Source: UBA1479 sp040218445 (GTDB lineage: Bacteria > Pseudomonadota > Alphaproteobacteria > Rhodospirillales > Casp-alpha2). From it: DNA of 64,000 nucleotides. Below, piece by piece: positions 42,242 through 50,054 of the stretch. Location: positions 170,405 through 234,404 of the forward strand of contig JAVJRK010000015.1 of the NCBI GenBank assembly GCA_040218445.1, in the 5' to 3' direction. The stretch's first letter is position 1, and each line of letters starts with the position of its first letter. Under the pieces are notes generated by a model. That model did no database searches and was not told where the DNA came from. It was given only the letters and a program-made list of their open reading frames with translations. A program made the position numbers and the translations under genes.

Positions 42242-43040
42242 GATAGGTTTTCTCCGCAACGTGAACGAAGAAATCGGGATCGTTTTCCTGGAAGGTTTCC
42301 TGAAAATCGCCGTAAGTTTTGATCTTCTGGAATCCAACTTCCTTCATCAGGCTGCGGGTATAGGCCTTGCGCAGCGGGAACATGTTCAGATGGAATTCGG
42401 AGCCATCCGGGAACGAATAGCAGAAGCGGGCCAGACCGTCGTCGACGTGTTCCGGCTCGGCGCTGACCTGATCGCCGCAATAGTAGTATTTGTGCTTTGA
42501 CGAAAAGCCGTGATCCAGCATGCCGTCGTAATTGCGCTGATCCAGGATCAGGATGCCGTCCCATTTCAGGGCGGCGTAGAATTCAGCCAAGGAACGGCGG
42601 CGGTCGTTTTCATCGAACAGGTGGGTGAACGAATTGCCCAGGCAGATAATTGCATCGAACTTGCCGTGGATGTCCTTGTTCAGCCAGCGCCAGTCCGCAT
42701 GGGCCGTATGCAGAACCAAATTGCGCTGACGGGCGTTATCGAATGCCTTGGTCAGCATCTCGGCATTGCCGTCGGCGCTGGTCACGTCGAATCCGGCCTT
42801 AAGCAGCTGCACGGAATGAAAACCGGTGCCCGTGGCCACGTCGAGAACGCGGTGCTTATCGCGGGCTTTCAGCATGTCGATGAAGAACTGCCCTTCGCTT
42901 TCGGCGCGGGCGTCCCAGTCGATCAATTCGTCCCACTTCTCAACAAATGATTGAACGTATTCTTTCTGATAGTGCTCGGACTCGCGGGTACTCAGTGGGT
43001 CTTCACCGAAATCCTGTTCTTGTTGATTGATGTCGTCCAT
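42234..43040 (-). CDS. gsmt: Glycine/sarcosine N-methyltransferase
   Basis: The 268-residue enzyme makes sarcosine and dimethylglycine from glycine with SAM. Marks: an N-terminal YVQSFVEKWDELIDWDARAE, the SAM motif VLDVATGTGFHSVQLLKAGF, ADWRWLNKDI, ICLGNSFTHLFDENDRRRSL and LDQRNYDGMLDHGFSSKH. These are the residues of the GSMT family. GGAGGGG lies six bases before the ATG. With the next gene it forms the complete three-step betaine route from glycine. Confidence 0.9.
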   Translation of the reverse strand: MDDINQQEQDFGEDPLSTRESEHYQKEYVQSFVEKWDELIDWDARAESEGQFFIDMLKARDKHRVLDVATGTGFHSVQLLKAGFDVTSADGNAEMLTKAFDNARQRNLVLHTAHADWRWLNKDIHGKFDAIICLGNSFTHLFDENDRRRSLAEFYAALKWDGILILDQRNYDGMLDHGFSSKHKYYYCGDQVSAEPEHVDDGLARFCYSFPDGSEFHLNMFPLRKAYTRSLMKEVGFQKIKTYGDFQETFQENDPDFFVHVAEKTYHG

Positions 43041-43571
43041 TGTTGCCCCTCCAAGGCGTGATATCTGATTCCGGCCGTCCGGAAGCGGACGGCACACGGC
43101 AGCAGGCCTTGGCAGGCCCGCCATATGATCGACGGCACGACAAACCCGGGGCCTTATGGCCCCGGTGGTGCCGAAGCAAATTGATTGTTTTTGGCGGTCT
43201 AAAGAACCCGGCACTCATGCCAATTCATGGCAAAAGGCGATCCGAAAGACGCGATTTCGCGTTGTTGTTATCCACCTTGGATGCAAGGTAGCGAAACCGG
43301 AAAGGTTCCGACGCGTCCACCGCCCGGACAGCATGTTTTACGCCCAACAGCTGCGAATATCATGATTCGAGCCGTACCGCCGCCCACGGGCAATCACGGA
43401 AGGTATCAGCCGGGAGGGGAGCAATCAACCGCCCCCCCTGATGATCATCCATCAAATTTGGGTAAATATCTGGAAAACACCAATAAATTCAGATGCTTTG
43501 CCGAAGTGTGAAAAATTAATGCAGGTTCTGTTGCCATAACCCTGTGCCGGATGTTGAAACGGAAGGTCTTC
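43041..43571 (-). promoter_or_regulatory. Leader and promoter region of the betaine operon with two strong hairpins
   Basis: The 531-base gap upstream of gsmt contains GCCGTCCG-GAAG-CGGACGGC (43074-43093) and CCGGGGCC-TTAT-GGCCCCGG (43146-43165), both perfect eight-base stems, 34 and 106 bases before the ATG. On the minus strand the second is followed by GTTTGT and could act as an attenuator or end transcription from the MmgE/PrpD gene. No glycine riboswitch was seen. The rest (43200-43571) shows nothing I can name. Confidence 0.5.
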
Positions 43572-44972
43572 TCAAGATTCCGTATCCATCAGCTTTACAA
43601 GATCGGGAATGCTGTCCGCCTCCTCGATGCTCATCAAGCCGTCGAATGCGGGCCGCAAGCGATCAGAAGAAAGCGCGCGCCCGGCGCAGTCCTCGAATTT
43701 CTCCCACAGATCATCTTCGGTCATGGCGTTGTCACCGCTGCGGCCGATCAGGTTCGACACGGTTTCTGAAACCTTGCGACCGTCCGTCAGGGTGACAATG
43801 ACCTCGGCTCCCCATTGGTCGGCAGCATCACCTTCCAATTCGGGATGCGGGCGGGCTGTGGTGAGGGACAGAAGGCGCCTGACGGCATCCTCTCGGAATG
43901 CGTCACCCTCGAAATCCTTGAGCTTCACCGTGCCGTCCAGAAGGGTGCGGGCGACCACGTATTGGACGGAGAATTTGGCTTCCAATTCGCTGTCGGGCAG
44001 GGGGGTGTTGGTGTGCCTGAGGCGCCGTTGATGGGGCATGATCTCGATACCTTCGACGGCTTCGGCGGGGATGTCGTGTTTTTGCCGCATGCGTTGCATG
44101 GCGGTGATGCATTGGTGGGTCGACCCGCAGCAGGGGAATTGCTTGATGGCAAGGTCATCGGCCTCGATCTCCCAGGGACCCGTGTCCCAGCCTTCAAGCA
44201 GGCGTTCCGCATCATAGGTGCCGGGGCCGTTGAACACATCCAGGAAACCCTGATGGTGTTCCAGGGCGGCCGGATCGGCATCGAACCCTTGTTCCGCCAA
44301 CAGCACGGCCAGCACGCCGGACCGGGCCGAATGGCCGATGTGCAGCGGTTTGGTCATGGTGCCGAAATTGGCTTTCAGGCCGCTCGCCATTGAGGCTGCC
44401 ATGGCAAGGGCCAGGGCCGTCTGTTCCGCCGTCAGGCCGATCAGGCGCGCAGCACCTGCGACGGTCCCGAAAATGCCGAGCGTCGCCGTCGGGTGCCAGC
44501 CCTTGTCGTAATGATGTGGATGGACCGTGCGGGCCAGGCGCATTTCCGCTTCCAGCCCCACGGCGTAGGCCGTGACCAGTTGTTTGCCGGAAAGCCCCCG
44601 GTCTTCGGCCAGGGCGAACAGGGGGGCGACCAGCGGCACCGATTGATGGCCACCGAATGCGGATGAAAAATCGTCATAATCCAGGGCATGAGAGGCAATG
44701 CCGTTGATGAAGGCCGCGTCCAATGCGCTGGTGCGCCGCCCGGATCCGAACACCAGGGCATTCCCCGGCGCGGTCGCCACGCCCGGCGTGGACAGGGCGA
44801 GCTGCGTTGCGTCTTCGGGCAGGCCGGCCAGGGTGACCCCGACGGTATCGGTGATGCCGAGTTTGATCAGCCACAGCCCGCGATCGGATATGACGGCGGG
44901 ATCATAGGCGGCGATGCGGTCCGCGAGGCGGGTCAAAAGGGCCCGTTGATCGGCGGTGGAAATCTTGTTCAT
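43572..44972 (-). CDS. MmgE/PrpD family protein
   Basis: The 466-residue protein belongs to the MmgE/PrpD family (2-methylcitrate dehydratase, cis-aconitate decarboxylase and iminodisuccinate epimerase relatives). Marks: LGITDTVGVTLAG, FINGIASHALDYDDFSSAFG (Asp-Asp pair), HQSVPLVAPLFALAE, GWHPTATLGIFGTVAGAAR and LKANFGTMTKPLHIGHSARSG. No prpB or prpC lies nearby, so the substrate is open. A perfect palindrome sits just upstream in its promoter. Confidence 0.9.
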   Translation of the reverse strand: MNKISTADQRALLTRLADRIAAYDPAVISDRGLWLIKLGITDTVGVTLAGLPEDATQLALSTPGVATAPGNALVFGSGRRTSALDAAFINGIASHALDYDDFSSAFGGHQSVPLVAPLFALAEDRGLSGKQLVTAYAVGLEAEMRLARTVHPHHYDKGWHPTATLGIFGTVAGAARLIGLTAEQTALALAMAASMASGLKANFGTMTKPLHIGHSARSGVLAVLLAEQGFDADPAALEHHQGFLDVFNGPGTYDAERLLEGWDTGPWEIEADDLAIKQFPCCGSTHQCITAMQRMRQKHDIPAEAVEGIEIMPHQRRLRHTNTPLPDSELEAKFSVQYVVARTLLDGTVKLKDFEGDAFREDAVRRLLSLTTARPHPELEGDAADQWGAEVIVTLTDGRKVSETVSNLIGRSGDNAMTEDDLWEKFEDCAGRALSSDRLRPAFDGLMSIEEADSIPDLVKLMDTES

Positions 44973-45017
44973 GGATGCCTCATCCGTATTTCGCCGGACT
45001 TTCCCGTCCGTACGTTT

Positions 45018-45041
45018 CTTGGATTGTATACAATATCCAAG
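45018..45041. promoter_or_regulatory. GntR/FCD-type palindrome upstream of MmgE/PrpD gene
   Basis: ATTGTATACAAT (45023-45034) is a perfect 12-base palindrome, flanked by CTTGG on one side and CCAAG on the other (45018-45041). Palindromes centred on GTATAC are typical operators of FCD-type GntR regulators. It lies 46 bases upstream of the start. Confidence 0.6.
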
Positions 45042-45053
45042 GTGAGGCGGGCG

Positions 45054-45974
45054 TCAATCCTTACCGATCAGCTGCGGGTCGAACGGCGTCGTCTGATAGA
45101 CCATGTTGATCCAGTTGCCGAACAGGATATGGGCATAGGCCCGCCAGCGGTTGACCGGCGTGTTAGCCGGATCGTTCCCGGGGTAATAATTGGCGGGGAC
45201 CTGAATGTTTTCGCCCTTTTCGGCATCGCGTCGGTATTCCGCGTCCAGCGTATCGGAATCGTATTCCAGATGGTTGAACATATGGACGTGATTGAGCGCA
45301 TGGTCGTGGACAAGCGCAATCCCCGTGGCCGTGCTTTCCATCAGGATTTCCAGCTGCGGATGGGGTTCCAGATCCCGGGCGTGGTTTTCCGTATGGCGTG
45401 ATACGGGGATGTTCAGCGTATCGTTCAGCCCCCGGCACAGGATCGATGCCGTGTTGCGAACCTGGTGTTCAAACACGCCGAAAGCTTTCTGCGACAGATG
45501 GTATTTGGGAATGCCGTAAAAATGATGCAGTGCGGCCTGCGCGCCCCAGCACAGATTGAACAGGCTGTGCACGTTGGTGCGGGACCAATCGAAGATTTCA
45601 CACAGCTCTTTCCAATAGGTGACGTCCTCGAATTCAAGCTGTTCGATCGGCGCGCCCGTGACGATCAGGCCGTCGAACTTCTGATCCTGGATTTCCGTCC
45701 AGGGATAGTAGAAGTCGATCATGTGCTGCTCGGACACGGTCTTCGGCGTATGGGTGGTCAGCGACAAAAGCTGCATTTCCACCTGTAGCGGCGTCGCACC
45801 CAATACCCGGGCAAGCTGTGTTTCGGTCTTCTGCTTCATCGGCATCAGGTTCAACACTGCGATCCGCAAGGGGCGGATATCCTGCAGGGTTGCATGATCT
45901 TCGTCGATGACGGGCACGCCTTCCTTTTCCAGGATGGCGCGGGCAGGAAGGTCCGATGGAATTTTGATGGGCAT
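45054..45974 (-). CDS. metAA: Homoserine O-acetyltransferase (MetA family)
   Basis: The 306-residue MetA-family enzyme activates homoserine for methionine synthesis. The triad is in place at standard positions: Cys142 (NLCWGAQAALHHFYG), His235 and Glu237 (MFNHLEYDS). Residue 111, which sets acyl specificity, is Glu (TGAPIEQLEF); Glu111 goes with acetyl-CoA use and Gly111 with succinyl-CoA in characterised members. I therefore predict acetylation. A SAM-II riboswitch, common before alphaproteobacterial met genes, was looked for and not found in the 66-base gap upstream. Confidence 0.93.
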   Translation of the reverse strand: MPIKIPSDLPARAILEKEGVPVIDEDHATLQDIRPLRIAVLNLMPMKQKTETQLARVLGATPLQVEMQLLSLTTHTPKTVSEQHMIDFYYPWTEIQDQKFDGLIVTGAPIEQLEFEDVTYWKELCEIFDWSRTNVHSLFNLCWGAQAALHHFYGIPKYHLSQKAFGVFEHQVRNTASILCRGLNDTLNIPVSRHTENHARDLEPHPQLEILMESTATGIALVHDHALNHVHMFNHLEYDSDTLDAEYRRDAEKGENIQVPANYYPGNDPANTPVNRWRAYAHILFGNWINMVYQTTPFDPQLIGKD

Positions 45975-46040
45975 GGGCGCCGGTCCGGGTCGTTTGAATT
46001 CAGATGGTCAAATCATGCCGCGGGCGCGGCGGGGGAATGT

Positions 46041-47012
46041 CTAGATGTCCAACGCCCGGCGTTCGGCCCGGGCAAGGCATGCGTTGACATAGTGATTTGC
46101 GTTGGCCGTCGCAACCTCGTTGTCGGCCGACTGGGAACGGATGGTGTCCAGAATGTGGGACAGGATTGTATCCGTGTCGGGCATCACCTGGCCCGCCGGT
46201 GCACCGGCGAACAGGTCAGCGACGTCGATGGTGAAGCCGTACTTTTCGGCCATTCTTGCATAGCGCGGCTTACGGTCTTCAAGCAGGTCGGGAAACAGTT
46301 TTCGGGCGAAATCCTTGGGTCCCACGCCACGGCCGTCATTGGGCTGACCGTCAAGATGATCTTCGATGAACGACGGATAATAGAACAGCGGCTTGGGATC
46401 CGATTCCGCCCGTTCCATCAGGGCTTCCTCGTCCTTGCGACCGGCACGGATGTACAGGATCAGCGTTTCTTCGCGCAGGCCTTTGATCACGGGATCTTCC
46501 GGGTCGTCCAGATCGACGATCTCGCACAGGCTGCCCGACGCATCGTTGATGAAATCCTTGCAGCGGTAGATTTCCCAGGCCTTGGCGATGAAGTGGCTGG
46601 TGTCCTTCATCGATTCCTGCTCGCCCCAGCGATAAAGCCCCTGGCGTTTCAGGAACGTCGCCTTGTCCAAGCCGCCTTCGGCCGGATCGCCGTACATGCC
46701 CAGGAAGGTCGATACCGGGTCCAGGTTGTCGACGCTGATGTTGTGGTTGATATATATCGAATCCGATCGCAGCAGGTTGGCCACGAAGGAGTCCTGCATA
46801 TGCATGATCTTGTACTTGATGTTGTCCAGGATGTGTTCGGCCAGATAGCGCGTGCCGATGCGATAGTCCGCGGAATAGTGGTACCAATCCGCGCGTCGGC
46901 GTAACTGGGTCGACAGCATGGTCTTACCCACGCCGGACATGCCCAAAAGCGTGATCGCATGGGGCAGGTGGCGGAACGTCTCGAAATCGTTCAGATAGGC
47001 TTCGGTGCTCAT
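46041..47012 (-). CDS. P-loop nucleotide-binding protein of unknown function
   Basis: The 323-residue protein has a Walker A motif LGMSGVGKTMLST (about 22-34) close to the N-terminus and a body rich in charged and aromatic residues (HYSADYRIGTRYLAEHIL, DDPEDPVIKGLREETLILYI). The layout resembles small-molecule kinases or deoxynucleoside-kinase-like P-loop proteins, but no lid or LID-Arg motif is clear enough to assign. It is soluble and lies upstream of metAA on the same strand, 66 bases away. The function is unknown. Confidence 0.75.
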   Translation of the reverse strand: MSTEAYLNDFETFRHLPHAITLLGMSGVGKTMLSTQLRRRADWYHYSADYRIGTRYLAEHILDNIKYKIMHMQDSFVANLLRSDSIYINHNISVDNLDPVSTFLGMYGDPAEGGLDKATFLKRQGLYRWGEQESMKDTSHFIAKAWEIYRCKDFINDASGSLCEIVDLDDPEDPVIKGLREETLILYIRAGRKDEEALMERAESDPKPLFYYPSFIEDHLDGQPNDGRGVGPKDFARKLFPDLLEDRKPRYARMAEKYGFTIDVADLFAGAPAGQVMPDTDTILSHILDTIRSQSADNEVATANANHYVNACLARAERRALDI

Positions 47013-47127
47013 TCCTCAGGTTTGGCGCGGGATGGCACGGATGTAAAGCCCTTCGTTAGCAGTGTCGAAACCTCCTGATCGGATATCCACAAGCGCCTAA
47101 ACAAGCACGGGCGGACGGCAGGGGTGA

Positions 47128-49182
47128 TTATGCGACCTTGACGCCCTCAAGGAACTCTTTGACGCATTGTTTAAGCACGTCGGCTTGGTGCGAAAGTTCG
47201 CTTGATGCGCCTTGAAGATCGCCGGCGACCATGCCGGTATCGTTTGCGGCTTTGCTGACGCCTTCGATGTTCTCGGAGACCTCGCTGGTACCCTGTGCGG
47301 CTTCCTGAATATTCCGTGAAATCTCGCTCGTGGCGGCCGATTGTTCTTCTACGGCAGATGCCACGGTGGAAGTGATTTCAAAGATTTTCTCGATGGTGTC
47401 GGAAATCGATTCGATGGAGCCGACCGCATTGCCGGTCGCAACCTGAACACCGGCAATCTGCTGGCTGATTTCCTCCGTTGCTTTGGCCGTCTGGTTGGCC
47501 AGGTTTTTGACTTCCGCGGCGACCACGGCGAACCCTTTCCCAGCTTCACCGGCACGGGCACTTTCGATCGTCGCGTTAAGGGCCAGAAGATTGGTTTGTT
47601 CGGCGATATCGTTGATCAGAGATACAACCTCACCAATCCGCTGTGACGCATTGGAGAGGCTTTGAATTTCCTCGCGAGCCGAGCGCGCTTGATCGACGGC
47701 ATCCGAGGAAATTTCCGACGATTGCGAAATCTGGCGGCTGATTTCCTGTATCGATGCCGAAAGTTCCTCGGCCGATGCGGCAACCGTTTGAACGTTGGCC
47801 ATTGCTTGCTGGGATGCGGATGCCACGGTCGTGGCCCGTTCGCTTGTTGAACCGGCCGTATCGTTCAGCGTGTCCGAGGTCGACCGCATTTGATTGACCG
47901 CCGAAGTGACCACGGACAGAACCGTTTCGATCTCTCCGCCGAATTTGCTGGTCAATTTCTCAACGACATCCTGGCGGTGTTGCTGCATTGCCTGCTGTTC
48001 GCGCTCGCGCTCTGCCGCTATTCGACTTTCGATCATTTTTTCCCGGAAGACCAGGACAGATTTCGCCATGACACCGACTTCGTCCGTGCGGGCCGCGCCG
48101 GGCACATCAATTTCAAGATTGCCGTCGGCAAGTTGATGCATGACGTCCTGCATGGCGACGACCGGTCGGGTAATGTCCCGCACCACGGCGGCGACAAGGA
48201 TGGCGGTTGCCGTAACGATGCCAAGGGCACTCAGGACATGCAGCCAAAGATTGGTGAGCATGTTGTCCATGATGGCATGGGCGCGCAGGGTCAGGTCGGC
48301 GGCAATCCTGTCTTCGACCGTCTTAAGCAGGTTGATCTTGTCCGTGATGGTGTTGAACCAGGTTCCGGCATCGACGTTTTGAGTCCCTTCGCTCGGGCTT
48401 CCTATGGCGATGGCGCGCATTTTCTCGACGCCATCGATGGCGGGGCCGTGCAGAGTGTTGTCGAAGAAGTCAACCTGCTCAACTGCCGCATATGATTTGA
48501 AAATGCCCAGGAAGGTTTCCTGCATAGCGATCAGTTGCAGAAATTTCTGATAAATAACGGGCTTGAATTCACCGGCACCGAACCCGCCGGCTCCCATTGC
48601 GCGTTCGATACCCGCACGTTCCTTGGCCTGTAAAAGCGCCGTATAAGACGTGATTGCACGGGTAATTTCGGCATTGCTGCTCAACAAAGCCATGTCCTCG
48701 ATAATGGTCAGCAGGCTTGCGATCGTGCCGGTGTAATACTTGGCCATCTGGGGAATTGTCAGTTTCAGCGCGGATACTGCCTGCCGGCGTTCCTCAAGTT
48801 GGGCGAGGTTTTCCGTGGCCCGTTGAACGAGATCAGCGAATGTCTGCCCGTAATCTGCGCTTGGAAATGCCGCAAGCGCCGAGGTCAGCCGACGATGTTG
48901 CGTGTCCGTTGTCTTGCGTTGTTCCGGCAATTCCGTTGCGAATTTCTTGCCGCCGCTGCCGATGAAGCCTGCGGAGCGACCGCGTTCTTTCTGTAATTCA
49001 TGGACGACGGCGCTGATATCGGGGGCCAATTCGGCCAATGTGCTGACTTTCGCCATTCGGTCGGCGGCCAGATAGGATTCAACCGTGCTTAGCCCGCTAA
49101 AAGCAAGCAGACCGATAATTGGCATGGCAAGAAGGTAGACCAATTTTTGCCGGATGGGCGCGCGAGACAGCAGGGATAACAT
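47128..49182 (-). CDS. Methyl-accepting chemotaxis protein with NIT sensor domain
   Basis: The 684-residue receptor has a membrane helix (about 14-32), a periplasmic all-helical NIT domain (about 45-300, with AVVHELQKERGRSAGFIGSG, the nitrate/nitrite-sensing signature), a second membrane helix (about 312-334), a HAMP domain (335-390) and the MCP signalling hairpin, with its conserved tip EQTNLLALNATIESARAGEA. The NIT domain suggests nitrate or nitrite sensing. It is divergent from the aldehyde-oxidoreductase operon. Confidence 0.93.
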   Translation of the reverse strand: MLSLLSRAPIRQKLVYLLAMPIIGLLAFSGLSTVESYLAADRMAKVSTLAELAPDISAVVHELQKERGRSAGFIGSGGKKFATELPEQRKTTDTQHRRLTSALAAFPSADYGQTFADLVQRATENLAQLEERRQAVSALKLTIPQMAKYYTGTIASLLTIIEDMALLSSNAEITRAITSYTALLQAKERAGIERAMGAGGFGAGEFKPVIYQKFLQLIAMQETFLGIFKSYAAVEQVDFFDNTLHGPAIDGVEKMRAIAIGSPSEGTQNVDAGTWFNTITDKINLLKTVEDRIAADLTLRAHAIMDNMLTNLWLHVLSALGIVTATAILVAAVVRDITRPVVAMQDVMHQLADGNLEIDVPGAARTDEVGVMAKSVLVFREKMIESRIAAEREREQQAMQQHRQDVVEKLTSKFGGEIETVLSVVTSAVNQMRSTSDTLNDTAGSTSERATTVASASQQAMANVQTVAASAEELSASIQEISRQISQSSEISSDAVDQARSAREEIQSLSNASQRIGEVVSLINDIAEQTNLLALNATIESARAGEAGKGFAVVAAEVKNLANQTAKATEEISQQIAGVQVATGNAVGSIESISDTIEKIFEITSTVASAVEEQSAATSEISRNIQEAAQGTSEVSENIEGVSKAANDTGMVAGDLQGASSELSHQADVLKQCVKEFLEGVKVA

Positions 49183-49558
49183 CGAGGAACTCCTGGAACG
49201 CTAAGTGTTTTCGCCACACAGCGTGCGTTGCGATTTCAAAGCACGCCGTTTCCTCTTCCCTAATCATCTGTATACCAAGATCAATATTGGTCGCAATGTG
49301 AAAATGCTGCAGTGCACAATTTAACCTGGGCAGTGGTATCGGGACTTGTTTCGTATGATCGCCATAACTGCCTTTAATTCCGGGTTGATACCTGCCTTGG
49401 CGGTTCTTCCGGGAACAACGCGTACACAAAAAAATTACCGAGCCCTTTCAAGCAGGGTGTTAAGCTTCGAGCCAGATAACGTGAGCTCCCCGGCGGCGCG
49501 AAAACGCGGGCAACCGACCGGAGTGCCTGATCAGAGATGACCGAATGGGAGAACTTCA
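49183..49558. promoter_or_regulatory. Divergent region between the chemoreceptor and the AOR operon
   Basis: In this 376-base gap ACCAA-N8-TTGGT (49274-49291) lies nearer the receptor gene. The 110 bases before the AOR operon contain several short self-complementary stretches, among them CGCG-AAAA-CGCG (49497-49508), and could be a structured leader, but I could not match them to a molybdenum-cofactor or other known riboswitch. GGGAG precedes the ferredoxin-like gene. No open frame is convincing. Confidence 0.4.
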
Positions 49559-50038
49559 ATGCTCAAAGCCTTGAACATCGATCCGGGCAAGTGCACCGGC
49601 TGTCTGCAGTGCGAATTGGCCTGCTCCTACGAAAACGAAGGTGTGTTCAATCCGTCCAAGTCGCGGATTAAGGTCTTCAATTTCCACGATCAAGGCAGGT
49701 TCGTGCCTTATACCTGCACGCAATGCGACGAAGCCTGGTGCATGCATGCCTGTCCCGTCGATGCCATTACCTTGAACAAGATGACGGGGGCGAAAGAGGT
49801 CAATGATAACCTCTGCGTCGGGTGCAAGGTCTGCACCATCGCCTGTCCTTTCGGCACCGTGAATTACAACTCCGCCACCGGCAAGGTCATCAAATGTGAC
49901 CTATGCGGCGGCGATCCGGAATGCGCCAAGGCCTGTCCGACAGACGCAATTACCTATGTCGATGCGGACTGGACCGGTCTGGACAAGATGCGGCAATGGG
50001 CGGCCAAGACCGACGCCGGCCAGCAAGCAACTCATTGA
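49559..50038 (+). CDS. aorA: Four-cluster ferredoxin subunit of aldehyde:ferredoxin oxidoreductase
   Basis: The 159-residue protein has sixteen cysteines in four [4Fe-4S] groups: C12-C15-C18-C22, C53-C56-C61-C65, C86-C89-C92-C96 and C113-C116-C122-C126. It is the electron-transfer subunit expected next to an AOR catalytic subunit. The arrangement ferredoxin, W/Mo enzyme, FAD protein parallels the AorABC complex known from betaproteobacterial Aromatoleum. It is the first gene of the operon; the next starts 16 bases later. Confidence 0.88.
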   Translation: MLKALNIDPGKCTGCLQCELACSYENEGVFNPSKSRIKVFNFHDQGRFVPYTCTQCDEAWCMHACPVDAITLNKMTGAKEVNDNLCVGCKVCTIACPFGTVNYNSATGKVIKCDLCGGDPECAKACPTDAITYVDADWTGLDKMRQWAAKTDAGQQATH

Positions 50039-50054
50039 AGCGGAGGATCACATC

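Noticed and set aside
43041..43571. Glycine riboswitch before the betaine operon
   Set aside because: Only simple GC-rich hairpins are seen; the conserved glycine-aptamer core is not present.
45975..46040. SAM-II riboswitch upstream of metAA
   Set aside because: The minus strand contains ATGATTTGACC, resembling the start of SAM-II, but the required P1 partner and the GCTAAA segment are absent in the 66-base gap.
30214..49293. Shared 13-mer TCAATATTGGTCG at 30214 and 49281
   Set aside because: About 30 chance pairs of 13-mers are expected in 64 kb, so the match alone means little although both lie in palindromic intergenic DNA.
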